Part shown: one piece after another, positions 7,422 through 16,653 of the stretch
Layout: every line of letters begins with the position of its first letter
Position numbering within the stretch: position 1 is the first letter of the stretch
Assembly: GCF_012027305.1 (NCBI RefSeq)
Contig: NZ_SNUF01000001.1
Location: forward strand, 1,178,001-1,242,000
From: Thermococcus sp. MAR1
GTDB taxonomy: Archaea; Methanobacteriota_B; Thermococci; Thermococcales; Thermococcaceae
Direction of reading: 5' to 3'
DNA: 64,000 bases
Position numbers and translations under genes: made by a program
Notes under the pieces: model-generated
What the model saw: the letters and a program-made list of their open reading frames with translations, nothing else
The model's database searches: none
Told to the model about the DNA's origin: nothing

Positions 7422-8243
7422 ATGAGGAAGTCGGTCATATTTCTGGTTTATCTCCTTTTAAGTTCCTACCTAAACGTGGGGTTCGTGGGCTTCTCGAAGG
7501 TAAGCGCCCAGGGAAACCTGGTCTTTTACGATGACTTCAACGACAACAGCCTTGATACAGCTAAATGGACGGAGGACATGGCCGGAAGTGGGAACACGTA
7601 CTCAGAAGAAAACGGCGAAGCACATTTCACGACCTACGGCCATAGGACCGGGAGTTACACAACCGAGCACGCGTTCTTGAGAAGTGAGATAATACAGATC
7701 AATGGCTGGGATTCTGTGACGTTCTCGGGAAGATGGAAGTTCACTGATCCCGGAACGGCGGAGATGTGGTTCAGGGTGTACGACTCCGATACAGGAAATT
7801 ACATAGGAGTCCGCTACATTTCTTGGACATCAACGATAGCCTACGACAGGCCTGAGGGGACGGTAACCGAATCAAGAAATGCACCGAAGGAGTACACCCC
7901 CTTTAAGCTCGTCCTCAAGAGGGACGGTTTTGAGTTCTGGGAGGGGGGAGAGCTCGTCAAGAACTTTTCGACAGTCGGGATGAAGAACGCAAGCCACTTC
8001 AGAATAGTCATAGGTGGCTGGGATGACAGTCCAAAGAAGTCCCACATCTACTTCGACAGAATGGAGGTTTCCTACGAGCCTAATGTTCTACCAACGACTG
8101 TTTCCCCATCCGGGACTACGAGTGAAACACACACTAAAACAAGCCCGGAAGCGAGGGAATCGACATCAGACTCCACGGGTAAAACCTGTGGGCCTGGCGT
8201 CGTGGCCCTTCTGGCAGCCCTCATCGCAGCAAAGAGGCGTTGA
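7422..8243 (+). CDS. Secreted beta-sandwich protein with CGP-CTERM tail
   Basis: The protein begins MRKSVIFLVYLLL, a clear signal peptide ending near KVSAQ. The body (LVFYDDFNDNSLDTAKW, WFRVYDSDTGNYIGVRY, YTPFKLVLKRDG, HIYFDRMEVSYE) reads like a concanavalin/LamG-type beta-sandwich domain often found in carbohydrate-binding surface proteins. A Ser/Thr-rich linker (about residues 220-250) leads to CGPGVVALLAALIAAKRR, a CGP-CTERM sorting tail typical of Thermococcaceae, where the Cys is thought to be lipidated. I chose ATG 7422 because GGTGAT precedes it by four bases; the frame is open from 7404. The substrate is unknown. Confidence 0.8.
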   Translation: MRKSVIFLVYLLLSSYLNVGFVGFSKVSAQGNLVFYDDFNDNSLDTAKWTEDMAGSGNTYSEENGEAHFTTYGHRTGSYTTEHAFLRSEIIQINGWDSVTFSGRWKFTDPGTAEMWFRVYDSDTGNYIGVRYISWTSTIAYDRPEGTVTESRNAPKEYTPFKLVLKRDGFEFWEGGELVKNFSTVGMKNASHFRIVIGGWDDSPKKSHIYFDRMEVSYEPNVLPTTVSPSGTTSETHTKTSPEARESTSDSTGKTCGPGVVALLAALIAAKRR

Positions 8244-8258
8244 GGACTTTTCGTTCTT

Positions 8259-9791
8259 TTAATAGAAGCCAGGGAAGAGCTCAACCTCCTGGACGTAGCT
8301 CCTCCTAAGCTTTAGGGCTGTGTAAGCCCTCTCAAGCTCCCGGCCAAGGTAGAAGGCGTGCCTCGGGGAAACAGGGAAATGCTCAAGAACCGTGTCGATT
8401 ATCGCGTTCGGCTCCTCGCCGACTATCGTGAGGATTAGCTCGGTTCCGCGGTGGGCGTTCACCCACAGCTTCCCTTCCTCGACCCATATCCTGAAGTAGA
8501 CGGGCTCAAGTTTAACCGGTTTTTCCTTGGCCTCGATAACCTCACCATCTGGTTTAAACCTCCAATCGGTTCTTCTCTTCTCCTTGAGGATGAGAAGGTC
8601 AAAGCCCAGATCCTTGGGCATCTCGAAGAGGTTCATGTCTACAGCTCTCCTCAGCTCCCTGACCGAGCCTCTCGCTTTGGCACTGACCTCGGTGGTCAGA
8701 AGGAGGTTTATCGAGAGCTCCTTTGCAATTCCAGCTAAAAGGGCGTTCATGCCCACGCTGTCGGCGTCGTAGAGCTCGACCACGTTTCCAACCCCGGCCA
8801 AAAGGATATCCTCGGGATTCCTCTCGCGGTAGAGCTGGAAGGCAGTTACCGAGCGCGCCAGATGGGGAACGTGTTCAAGGATTAAATCCGGGATTACTGT
8901 ATTATAACCCAAATCAAGGGCTTTCTCCTTCAGTCCTTCAAGAAACTCGACCCTCTCGGCCGGTTTAACCGGGAAGAATCCCCCTTCCTGATTGGTCGGG
9001 ATCAAAACGACCGGCTTTTGAGTTACGAGCCTCTCAAGGTTGCCCTCGTCAACGCTGAGGAATAGGTCTGCGTAGCTTAAGGCTTTCTCGATTTCAGCGG
9101 TGTTGAGGGAGTCAAAGCTTATCGGCACTTCAAAGCCTCCCTCCTTAATCCGCTCGCGGATTTCAGGGAGGGCCTCAATGAAATCGAGGTTGGTCTCTCC
9201 AGCCACCATGCCGATGTCGATGATATCTGCCCCCTCCCGGAGGTAGTATATGGCCTTCTCGACGGTCTTTTCAGTCCCCAGCTTTGGAGCATCCACCACT
9301 TCCCCCAAAATCCTCGCCGGAAAGTCCCTTCCCGCTGGAAGGTTGCCAATCATGATGTTCCAGGGCTTTTTGAGGGCCTTCTCTATGTAGCGCCTGTTTT
9401 TGGTTTTATTTCTGATGTCCTCGACGCGCTTTAGGGCATCGAAGGAGAAGAGCTCATCTGCAGGGAGTTCTTTGCTGAGCTTGAAGCCCTCGCTTAGGGC
9501 CTTAAGCGTCTGGGGCAAATCCATTGCATTCCTTGGGCCCTTGAATGCAGGGATTCCGAGTTCGTCCTCGATAAGCTCTGCAGAACCTCGAACGAGGCCT
9601 GGGATGAGGATAAGGTCGTAGTCCTCGCTCCTTATGCCGGCTTTTTTCAGGTAGCGTACTATAAGCTCAGGGGTGAGGAAAGCAGCGACACTCACGGGCG
9701 TAACGAATACGTCGCAGCCTTTCCCGTACTTTCTAACGAGCGGCTCGGCGAGTTTTCCAGTGACGAGGAGGATTTTTCCGGGTGGCTTCAT
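8259..9791 (-). CDS. Dihydropteroate synthase-related protein
   Basis: The 510-residue protein has an N-terminal domain (LLVTGKLAEPLVRKYG, TPVSVAAFLT) followed by a pterin-binding TIM-barrel with the DHPS-like motifs GADIIDIGMVAGETN, PISFDSLN and a C-terminal extension. This matches the archaeal dihydropteroate synthase-related family (TIGR00284), long compared with bacterial FolP (about 280 residues). The exact reaction in methanopterin- or folate-like cofactor metabolism is not settled. It is divergent from the DUF72 gene with 48 bases between the start codons. Confidence 0.82.
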   Translation of the reverse strand: MKPPGKILLVTGKLAEPLVRKYGKGCDVFVTPVSVAAFLTPELIVRYLKKAGIRSEDYDLILIPGLVRGSAELIEDELGIPAFKGPRNAMDLPQTLKALSEGFKLSKELPADELFSFDALKRVEDIRNKTKNRRYIEKALKKPWNIMIGNLPAGRDFPARILGEVVDAPKLGTEKTVEKAIYYLREGADIIDIGMVAGETNLDFIEALPEIRERIKEGGFEVPISFDSLNTAEIEKALSYADLFLSVDEGNLERLVTQKPVVLIPTNQEGGFFPVKPAERVEFLEGLKEKALDLGYNTVIPDLILEHVPHLARSVTAFQLYRERNPEDILLAGVGNVVELYDADSVGMNALLAGIAKELSINLLLTTEVSAKARGSVRELRRAVDMNLFEMPKDLGFDLLILKEKRRTDWRFKPDGEVIEAKEKPVKLEPVYFRIWVEEGKLWVNAHRGTELILTIVGEEPNAIIDTVLEHFPVSPRHAFYLGRELERAYTALKLRRSYVQEVELFPGFY

Positions 9792-9839
9792 GGGTAGGAA
9801 TTGTTACCGAAAGTATTTAGGCTTTTGGAGGGAATATGT

Positions 9840-10574
9840 ATGGGTGAGAGGATGATTCACATCGGAACCTGCGGCTTCTGCGAGAGCCACTCCCGTTATT
9901 ACCGCGACTTCGACGCGATAGAGGTGCAGCAAACCTTTTACCGAGTAGTCCAAGAGAAGACGCTCGAACGCTGGAGGAAGGAGGCTCCGGAAGGTTTTAC
10001 CTTTGCCATCAAGGCCTTTCAAGGAGTTACCCACCCACCGAACAGCCCAACGTGGCGCAGGAGCAACGTGAAGCCGAGCAAAGGGGTGGGTCTTCTCAGG
10101 CCAACGAGCGAGGTGCTCCACTTCTGGCGTTTGACGCTGAGAGAGGCTGAGATTTTAGGGGCGCGCTTTATTCTGATTCAGCTCCCGAGGAGCTTCAGGG
10201 AGAGCGAGGAGAGCTTCGCTAACGCTGAGCGCTTCTTCGAGCTGATGGATAGGGAAGACTTCGAGATAGCGGTGGAGCTTCGCGGCTGGAGCGAAAAAAG
10301 CGTCAAGCGCTTCGTGAGGGAATTTGAGGTTATAGACGTAACCGACCCGCTCGTGCGGATTCCACTCCACAAAGGAGAGACAAACTATTACAGGCTTCAC
10401 GGGCGCTACGAGAACGGGAAGATAATCTATCGGCACTCCTACAGTGACGGGGAGCTGCAGAAGACAAGGGAGCGTGTCCTCGGCTGGAATAAAGGAGAGA
10501 GCTTCGTCTTCTTCAACAACTCGGACATGTGCAGGGACGCGAAGAGGTTCAGGGCGATGATGAACGAGACGTAG
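9840..10574 (+). CDS. DUF72 family protein
   Basis: About 244 residues with the DUF72 signature: IHIGTCGF at the start, DFDAIEVQQTFYRVVQEKTLERW, PEGFTFAIKAFQGVTH, then YYRLHGR and FFNNSDMCRDAKRF near the end. DUF72 proteins adopt a TIM barrel, and their biochemical role is unknown. GGAGG lies eight bases before the ATG at 9840. The ATG at 9852, preceded by GGTGA, is an equally good start and is closer to the expected RNA start from the TATA-like aagtatttagg at about 9811-9821. Confidence 0.8.
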   Translation: MGERMIHIGTCGFCESHSRYYRDFDAIEVQQTFYRVVQEKTLERWRKEAPEGFTFAIKAFQGVTHPPNSPTWRRSNVKPSKGVGLLRPTSEVLHFWRLTLREAEILGARFILIQLPRSFRESEESFANAERFFELMDREDFEIAVELRGWSEKSVKRFVREFEVIDVTDPLVRIPLHKGETNYYRLHGRYENGKIIYRHSYSDGELQKTRERVLGWNKGESFVFFNNSDMCRDAKRFRAMMNET

Positions 10575-10769
10575 GACTTCGATAAAGCTTTACCAAATTC
10601 CTCGGATTCTTATTTTGGTGGAAGCAGAAGGATAAGGGCCCCGGCGGAAATTTACACTAAACGAATGAGAAAAATCCCTGGGGCTGACACAGAGTAGTTT
10701 AAACTCCAAATCCAATGGAATACGAAAAGTTTAAGATTTGTAATACCCAAGTCAGATATAGTGAAATAC

Positions 10770-10997
10770 ATGAACTCGGCAGTTGTAAGCATAAGGATTC
10801 CGCCCGAGCTCAAGCGTGAGATGAAGAAGTACAACATCAACTGGAGCAGAGAGATAAGGGAATTCATACAGAAGAGGATTGAAGAGGAGGAGAAAAAACG
10901 GGTCCTTCAGGAGGTTATAGAGCTCGTTGAGTCTCTCCCCGGAGTTCCAAAGGGAACCGCGAAAAAGCTCGTGAGGGAGGACCGTGATAGTCATTGA
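10770..10997 (+). CDS. VapB-type antitoxin (ribbon-helix-helix)
   Basis: The 75-residue protein opens with MNSAVVSIRIPPELKREMKK, the beta strand and first helix of a ribbon-helix-helix DNA-binding domain, then a long charged helix that would bind the toxin. It overlaps the PIN-domain gene by 14 bases, the usual coupling of vapB to vapC. No Shine-Dalgarno is visible, and an AT-rich aaaagtttaag about 40 bases upstream suggests a near-leaderless transcript. Such antitoxins commonly repress their own promoter. Confidence 0.8.
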   Translation: MNSAVVSIRIPPELKREMKKYNINWSREIREFIQKRIEEEEKKRVLQEVIELVESLPGVPKGTAKKLVREDRDSH

Positions 10998-11394
10998 CAC
11001 ATCGGCCCTCTGCAAGTTCCTCCTGAAGGAAGAGGGATGGAGGGAAGTGATCCCCTATCTCCAGCCGGAAAGCAACGCCCACGCGGTCGAGATGCTCCTC
11101 ACCGAGACCACCAACGTAATCTGGAAGAACGCGAGCAATGGAAACCTCAGCAGGGAGGAGGGGGAGAAGCTCCTCTCGGCTCTGGAACTCCTCGTTGATA
11201 AGGGCATAATAACGATCGAGGAGAACCGGGAATACCTTAGACGGGCCTTTGAGCTGAGCGTTGAACATAATATCGCAATCTACGATGCCCTCTTCATAAC
11301 TCAGGCCCAAAAGCTTAACGCCACTCTCCTCACCTGCGACGAAAAACAGGGAAAAGTGGCGGAGAAACTGGGCATAAGCGTCGTTCTCCTCTAA
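10984..11394 (+). CDS. VapC-type PIN-domain ribonuclease toxin
   Basis: The 136-residue protein has the acidic PIN residues in order: [14 protein letters not shown] (Asp5), the Glu in [22 protein letters not shown] and [13 protein letters not shown] toxins cleave tRNA, rRNA or mRNA in a Mg-dependent way and are held inactive by the cognate antitoxin encoded directly upstream. The reading frame looks intact. It ends overlapping the stop of the convergent glyoxylate reductase gene by four bases. Confidence 0.85.
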   Translation: MIVIDTSALCKFLLKEEGWREVIPYLQPESNAHAVEMLLTETTNVIWKNASNGNLSREEGEKLLSALELLVDKGIITIEENREYLRRAFELSVEHNIAIYDALFITQAQKLNATLLTCDEKQGKVAEKLGISVVLL

Positions 11395-12392
11395 TCAAAC
11401 CCCGGCTTCCTGACCTTCACAACTTCTTTATTGACCAGCGTCGGCGGAACCTCCCCATTCTTGAAGGCTATCAAATTCCTCGCCACGAGCTCGGCCATGC
11501 CCTCCCTTGCTCCGAAGGTTGCACTGCCTATGTGCGGTGCCAAAACAACGTTCTTGAGCTTGAACAGCTCTTCGTTGTAGTAGGGCTCCTCCTCGTAGAC
11601 GTCTAAGCCAGCGCCGGCAATCCAGCCCTCCTTGAGTGCCTTTACGAGTGCCTCCGTATCGACGACCTTTCCCCTGGCTATGTTCACCAATATCGCCGTT
11701 TTCTTCATGAGCTTAAGCTCTCGTTCGCCTATCATGTGGTAAGTTTCTTTCGTCAGCGGAACTGCTAAGACCACGAAATCGCTCTCCCTGAGAAGCTCGT
11801 CGAGGGGCCTGAACTCGGCGCCGAGCTCCTTTTCAACTTCTGGCTTCCTCGTGCGCGAGTTGTAGAGTATCCTCATCCCGAAGCCTCTGGCTCTTTTCGC
11901 CACCGCCTGGCCGATTCTGCCGAAGCCGACTATTCCTATGGTCTTGCCATAGACGTCGTACCCCAGAAACATGAGCGGGTGCCAGGCTATTCCTTTCCTC
12001 TTCCACTCGCCGGAGCGTGTGAACCTGTCCGCCTCGATGAGCCTTCTTGCGGTGGCAAGCAGAAGGGTCCAAGCGAAGTCCGCTGTTGCATCGGTGAGGA
12101 CGTCGGGGGTGTTCGTGACGTAGATTCCCCTCCTTGTTGCCTCTTCGACGTCTATGTTGTCGTAACCAACGGCATAGTTGGCCACAATCCTGAGCTTTGG
12201 AGCGGCATCGAAGATTTCCGCGTCAATCCGCTCACTGAGCATAGAAACCAGAGCGTCCACCTCTCGAACCTTCTCAAGTAGGATCTCCCTCGGAATCTCG
12301 TGTTCACTATCCCAGACCTCGACCTGGAAGTGCTCCCTCAGGAGTTTGATGCCGTTTTCGGGAATGGCACGGGTTATGAAGACCTTCGGCAT
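11391..12392 (-). CDS. gyaR: Glyoxylate/hydroxypyruvate reductase (D-2-hydroxyacid dehydrogenase)
   Basis: The 333-residue protein has the NAD(P)-binding motif [16 protein letters not shown], the catalytic Arg in [10 protein letters not shown], Glu in DVYEEEP and His in [10 protein letters not shown]. It closely resembles the glyoxylate reductase characterised from Thermococcus litoralis. I chose ATG 12392 because GGTGAT sits four bases before it. The end of a TnpB transposon lies only about 20 bases upstream of that start, so the ancestral promoter has probably been displaced and expression may depend on sequences in the element. Confidence 0.88.
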   Translation of the reverse strand: MPKVFITRAIPENGIKLLREHFQVEVWDSEHEIPREILLEKVREVDALVSMLSERIDAEIFDAAPKLRIVANYAVGYDNIDVEEATRRGIYVTNTPDVLTDATADFAWTLLLATARRLIEADRFTRSGEWKRKGIAWHPLMFLGYDVYGKTIGIVGFGRIGQAVAKRARGFGMRILYNSRTRKPEVEKELGAEFRPLDELLRESDFVVLAVPLTKETYHMIGERELKLMKKTAILVNIARGKVVDTEALVKALKEGWIAGAGLDVYEEEPYYNEELFKLKNVVLAPHIGSATFGAREGMAELVARNLIAFKNGEVPPTLVNKEVVKVRKPGFD

Positions 12393-12410
12393 GAGCATCA
12401 CCGAGAAAAG

Positions 12411-13859
12411 CTGACCTCCTCCCCGCCCTGAAGGGCGAGGGTTCTGCTTAACCCCTCGCTAGCGGGGAGGTTTGAGGGGTCTCATTTAAACCCAAAATAA
12501 AGCGGGTCTTCGACCCCTCGGGGAGGGCCTTCCCCCCATTACCCCTCCCTTGGGCAAACAAACCGCCCAAGTTCGGGGTTATGGTTCTCACAACCTTCTT
12601 CAAAATGTTGAAGGCACCAACTAAATCCGCGTTAAAGACAAGCCCCGTCCCGGGACACGAATAAAGACCACGAACAAACCTTGCCCCCTCGTGGGGCTTC
12701 CCGCAAACGGGACAAGTCTTAGAAGTGAAAGCCTCATTAACAACCAAAACCCGAATACCATACTCCTCGGCAACTTCTTTGAGCCTTTGAATCACAGTAT
12801 TAAACCGCCAGACGTGGGAAAGGATAAAATTCTGCCTTTTACCATTATCAGAGTTCCTGGCGATACCCTTGGGATAACCGACGACAATCCTCGAAACACC
12901 CAAATCATAAAGCCTTCTGACGGTCTGTCTAACTGCCGTGTTAATGTAGTGCTTTGCCTGAAGTTTCGCCTTTTCGTGCATTCTCTTGAGCTTCCTACTC
13001 GTCTTTGCTCCCGACTTGTTGAGTTTTGACCGGTAATCGGCAATCTTCCTCCGCCAGTAAAAATCAATGCTCTTCAATGGCCTCCCGTTCACGAGGAAGC
13101 TTTCACCATTTTCAACGTAAACGGCCATTAAGTTGTTCACTCCAAGGTCAATCCCCGCGGAAAGGCTTCCCAGAGGCTGTTTTGGAACTTTAACCCATTC
13201 CTCACCTTCAAGTTTTTTCTCAACGGTAATGCTGATGTGGGCATACCACTTCCGCTTTGCCTTGTCATAAGTGATTTCTAAGCGTCCTTGCTTGCCCTTC
13301 AAGTGTATCTTTCCCTTGAACTGGACTTCAAGTTTTTTGAACTTGCCAAGGCCTTTAAGGATTAACATGTTCCCTTCAATCCTGTATTGGTCGTTTCTGA
13401 GGACGATTAAGGGTTTTCTCTTCCCGTCTTCCTTCAAGTAGTTTGGTGGTTTGGGCTTAAGCCAGTCGGGGAGTTCATCATTCCGCTTCTTCCGAAGGAG
13501 TGAGAAAAAGCTTCTCCAAGCTTCGGCGTTTTTCCTCGCTATTTGCTGGACTGTGGCTGAGCCGATTTCCCGTTTAAACTCCTCATAAACGGTTTTCTCT
13601 GTTGAATTGAAGTCTACGATTTGCTCTTGGAAGTATTGCCGTCGTCTGAGAAAGTTTACTCTGTTCCAGACTTTTGCTCCAATGTCGGCTAACCGATGGA
13701 GAATCTTCTCTTGTTCCCTTGAGGGCTGGAGTTTTACTGTTACTGAACGCTTCATTTCGAAGTAAGGTTTGGTTTTTGGGCTTTAAAAAAGATTGCTTTC
13801 CTGCTTAATGGCCGTTGGGTTGTTTACTGCATCCCCGCCGTGAACGGCGAGGCTTTCAG
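12411..13859 (-). mobile_element. IS200/IS605-group solo tnpB element (IS1341-like)
   Basis: The element carries only tnpB; no tnpA (Y1 transposase) is present. Both ends hold short GC hairpins with the same TGAA loop: the right end CGCCC-TGAA-GGGCG at 12424-12437 and the left end CGCCG-TGAA-CGGCG at 13836-13849. Such subterminal hairpins are the recognition structures of this transposon group, and no target duplication is expected. The outer boundaries are estimated from where hairpin-flanking sequence ends (CTGACC at 12411, CTTTCAG at about 13858). The element sits between gyaR and the TrmA-like gene, inside what was probably their divergent promoter region. Confidence 0.75.
12448..13755 (-). 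CDS. tnpB: TnpB RNA-guided endonuclease (IS605 OrfB family)
   Basis: The 435-residue protein has the RuvC-like catalytic set: Asp in [11 protein letters not shown], Glu in [16 protein letters not shown] and Asp in [12 protein letters not shown]. The zinc-binding region has the first CPVC knuckle, but the second reads SCPGTG with a single Cys; I recall this as normal for related Thermococcales copies rather than damage. The frame is open throughout, so the nuclease may be active. TnpB proteins use an RNA from the 3' end of their own gene and right transposon end as guide, and cleave at a target next to a short motif. The C-terminal residues are encoded within the right-end region. Confidence 0.9.
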   Translation of the reverse strand: MKRSVTVKLQPSREQEKILHRLADIGAKVWNRVNFLRRRQYFQEQIVDFNSTEKTVYEEFKREIGSATVQQIARKNAEAWRSFFSLLRKKRNDELPDWLKPKPPNYLKEDGKRKPLIVLRNDQYRIEGNMLILKGLGKFKKLEVQFKGKIHLKGKQGRLEITYDKAKRKWYAHISITVEKKLEGEEWVKVPKQPLGSLSAGIDLGVNNLMAVYVENGESFLVNGRPLKSIDFYWRRKIADYRSKLNKSGAKTSRKLKRMHEKAKLQAKHYINTAVRQTVRRLYDLGVSRIVVGYPKGIARNSDNGKRQNFILSHVWRFNTVIQRLKEVAEEYGIRVLVVNEAFTSKTCPVCGKPHEGARFVRGLYSCPGTGLVFNADLVGAFNILKKVVRTITPNLGGLFAQGRGNGGKALPEGSKTRFILGLNETPQTSPLARG

Positions 13860-13904
13860 AAGAAAAAAAGTAACTTTCTTAAGTGCCCGCTCCAAGCGGG
13901 AGAC

Positions 13905-15170
13905 ATGGAGCTGACGGGAAGGATAGAAAGAATCAGCGCCGATGGCCTTGGTGTGCTGGAGAGGAGTAATAGGACCGTTTACGTGCCCTTTGCATATCCT
14001 GGCGACGTGGTGAGTGTGAAGAAAACCCGGAGGCGCTTTGGCAGGATTATTGGGAGGGATTTTGAGCTTCTGGAACCTTCACCGCTCAGGCAAGGGGCCA
14101 GATGTCAGCACTTTGGAACCTGCGGCGGCTGTCTCTGGCAGGGATTAAAATACAAGGAGCAGCTCCGCCTGAAGGCGGGGCTCTTCGAGAGGATAACGGG
14201 GATAGAGGCAGAGATCAAAGGTTCGCCCAAAATCTGGGGGTTTAGAAACGTCAGCAACTTCATCGTTACCACTGAAGGGATAGGACTCAAGGAGTATGGA
14301 AGCCCATCGAAGGTTGTAAACCTTTCGGAATGTCCCCTCTTCTCAAGGAGAACGCCTGAATATCTCCGCGCTCTGAAGGATTTCCTCTCAGAGACTGGTT
14401 TAAGGCCCTGGAATCTAAAGGGAAAAGCCGGCGACGTCCACTACCTTCAGGTCAGGGAGGGCAAGTTCACTGGCGAGGTCATGGTGAACCTCATAGCCCA
14501 TACGAAGCCATCGGAAGAAGTTGCTGGGGCATTCAGGGACTATTTCTCCTTTGCTGATTCCCTTTACTGGAGCGTTAAAACTGATGAAAGGGACGATCCG
14601 AGGGGAGAGCCGGAGCTTCTAGACGGTGAACCTTTCATACGCGAGAGGATTGGAGACGTTACATACCTCATCCACCCCAACAGCTTCTTTCAGACCAACA
14701 GCTACGCCCTGGAACTACTCCTCAGGGCGGTTGAGGACTCCACCGATGGCGAGAAAGTCCTCGATCTCTACTCTGGAGTCGGAACCTTCGGCGTCTGGCT
14801 GGCTAAGAGGGGCTTCAACGTCGAGGGGATTGAGATAAATCCCTTCGCGGTGGAGATGGCAAGGAAAAACGCCGAGCTGAATGGTGTTGATGCCGTCTTT
14901 AAAGTTGGCCAGGCCGAGGAAACGTCGATCGGCGATTACGACACGGTGGTAGTTGATCCGCCGAGGAGGGGGCTGAAGGAAGCCGGAGAGCTGCTCGTCA
15001 GGAACGGAGTTGAGAGGCTCCTTTACGTCTCCTGCAATCCTAAGGCGTTTAACCTCGACTACGAGAACCACCTGAGGAAGGCCTACAGAGTTGAGGGCAC
15101 TATTCTAATCGACATGTTCCCCCACACGCCGCACGTTGAGGCCGTTGTGGAGCTCGTGAGGAAAGGTTAA
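13905..15170 (+). CDS. TrmA/RumA-family 5-methyluridine methyltransferase
   Basis: About 421 residues. A TRAM-like N-terminal domain (MELTGRIERISADGLGV) is followed by an iron-sulfur cysteine set (CQHFGTCGGC with a later SECPLF), then a Rossmann methyltransferase with VLDLYSGVGTFGVWLA, GIEINPFAVEMA, VVVDPPRRG and the catalytic Cys in LLYVSCNPKAF. These enzymes methylate C5 of uridine in tRNA or rRNA; Pyrococcus has paralogues acting on tRNA U54 and on 23S rRNA, and I cannot say which this is. The ATG at 13905 follows GGGAG. The frame continues upstream into the transposon end, which is not part of the gene. Confidence 0.85.
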   Translation: MELTGRIERISADGLGVLERSNRTVYVPFAYPGDVVSVKKTRRRFGRIIGRDFELLEPSPLRQGARCQHFGTCGGCLWQGLKYKEQLRLKAGLFERITGIEAEIKGSPKIWGFRNVSNFIVTTEGIGLKEYGSPSKVVNLSECPLFSRRTPEYLRALKDFLSETGLRPWNLKGKAGDVHYLQVREGKFTGEVMVNLIAHTKPSEEVAGAFRDYFSFADSLYWSVKTDERDDPRGEPELLDGEPFIRERIGDVTYLIHPNSFFQTNSYALELLLRAVEDSTDGEKVLDLYSGVGTFGVWLAKRGFNVEGIEINPFAVEMARKNAELNGVDAVFKVGQAEETSIGDYDTVVVDPPRRGLKEAGELLVRNGVERLLYVSCNPKAFNLDYENHLRKAYRVEGTILIDMFPHTPHVEAVVELVRKG

Positions 15171-15229
15171 CTACCCAGCGGACATTGCTCCCGCAACTTT
15201 TAAATAGTTGAAACGCGAGTATTATACTC

Positions 15230-16639
15230 ATGAGTAGACAGAAGTTCATAGACAGGAAACGCGAACTGGAGTTCCTTGAGAGGGCATACTCCAGCAATAG
15301 AGCCGAGTTCCTCGTAATCTATGGCAGGAGGAGAATCGGCAAGACCGAATTGCTGCTGCACTTCGTCAGGGATAAGCCACACGTCTACTTTCTGGCAACG
15401 GAGAGGCCTTACCGTGACAACCTGAGGGAGCTCCAGAGACTCCTATCGGAATTTCTCGGGGACAGGCTCTTCGGGAAGGTGGCCTTTGAGGACATAGACG
15501 AGCTCCTCATGGCGTTCGCTGAAAGAATTGGGGACGAGAGGGCAATCTTGATAATCGACGAGTTTCCCTTGTTAATTGAGCACCACCACCCGGTTCTCTC
15601 GCCCCTCCAGAAGGCGTGGGATTTGAAGCTGTCCGAGACAAGGATAATGCTCATCCTCTGCGGTTCAAGCGTTTCGGCGATGGAAAGCGAGGTTTTGGCC
15701 TACAAAAGCCCCCTTTACGGAAGGAGAACTGGACAATGGCGTTTAACCGAGATTCCGTTCTTCCACATCGGGGAATTTCTGCCCGGCTACACAGTTGAGA
15801 ACCTTGTGAAAGTGTACGGCATCACTGGAGGAATTCCGGCGTATCTGCTTCAGTTCAGCCCGGAGAAAAGCTTCGACGAGAACGTGGTTGAGAAGGTTCT
15901 CTCCAAGGGAGCGTTTCTCTACGAAGAGGCGGAGTTTCTCCTTAGGGAAGAGCTCCGCGAACCGGCTAACTACTTCGCGATACTCCAGGCCATAGCGAGC
16001 GGAAGGAGCAGGTTCGGGGAGATAGTGAACTCCACCGGACTCGACAAGAGCCTCGTATCGAAGTACCTAGCCGTTCTCCAGAGACTCGGAATAGTGGAGA
16101 GGGAAGTTCCCGTTACCGCAACGCTTAAAGAAGCAAGCAAGAGAGGGCTGTACTCGATAACCGACAACTACTTCGCCTTCTGGTTCCGATACGTGCTGCC
16201 AAACAAGGGCTATCTTGAGGCAGGACTGGCGGAGGAAGTCTGGGAGCGCTCGAAGAGCGACTTTAACGCCTACATGGGTTTCATCTTCGAGAAACTCATC
16301 AGGAATCCGGAAGTTTTCTTAAGGCTCACAAGCTTCCGCTTCACGAAACTCGGCCGCTGGTGGAGAAAAGGCGAGGAGATTGATATCGTCTCTCTGAACG
16401 AGATGGAGAAGAGGGCTTTGCTCATTGAAGTCAAGTGGAAGGAGCTGAGCGAGAGAGAAGCAAGGGGGATTTTGAAGGATTTGGAGAGAAAGGCAGGACT
16501 TGTTGGCTTGGAGGGCTGGGAGAAGAGCTATGGACTGGTGGCTAAGAGTTTAGAAGGAAAAGAAGAGTTAAGAGCTGAAGGCTGGCTCCTCTGGGACTTG
16601 GAGGACTTTGACGGGCTGAGATTCAAAGGGAAAGGATAG
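15230..16639 (+). CDS. Archaeal AAA-like ATPase with DUF234 nuclease-like domain
   Basis: The 469-residue protein opens with FIDRKRELEFLE, then Walker A VIYGRRRIGKTELL, Walker B LIIDEFPLL and a sensor region LILCGSS. A winged-helix segment (SRFGEIVNSTGLDKSLVSKYLAVLQRLGIVER) follows. The C-terminus carries the DUF234 motif with GEEIDIVSLNE and LIEVKWKE, acidic and lysine residues in the order of a PD-(D/E)xK nuclease. The family is abundant and mobile in Thermococcales, with unknown function. A TATA box (acttttaaatag) lies about 30 bases upstream. Confidence 0.85.
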   Translation: MSRQKFIDRKRELEFLERAYSSNRAEFLVIYGRRRIGKTELLLHFVRDKPHVYFLATERPYRDNLRELQRLLSEFLGDRLFGKVAFEDIDELLMAFAERIGDERAILIIDEFPLLIEHHHPVLSPLQKAWDLKLSETRIMLILCGSSVSAMESEVLAYKSPLYGRRTGQWRLTEIPFFHIGEFLPGYTVENLVKVYGITGGIPAYLLQFSPEKSFDENVVEKVLSKGAFLYEEAEFLLREELREPANYFAILQAIASGRSRFGEIVNSTGLDKSLVSKYLAVLQRLGIVEREVPVTATLKEASKRGLYSITDNYFAFWFRYVLPNKGYLEAGLAEEVWERSKSDFNAYMGFIFEKLIRNPEVFLRLTSFRFTKLGRWWRKGEEIDIVSLNEMEKRALLIEVKWKELSEREARGILKDLERKAGLVGLEGWEKSYGLVAKSLEGKEELRAEGWLLWDLEDFDGLRFKGKG

Positions 16640-16653
16640 AGAAATCCGAGAAC

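Noticed and set aside
10620-10700. AATGAGA...CTGA in the VapBC upstream gap as a C/D RNA
   Set aside because: Only one weak C-like and one D box are present; there is no D'/C' pair, and the region is better read as promoter.
12640-12730. Damaged zinc finger in TnpB (single Cys in the second knuckle)
   Set aside because: The motif [12 protein letters not shown] resembles what I recall of related Thermococcales TnpB proteins, and the frame is fully open, so I do not call decay.
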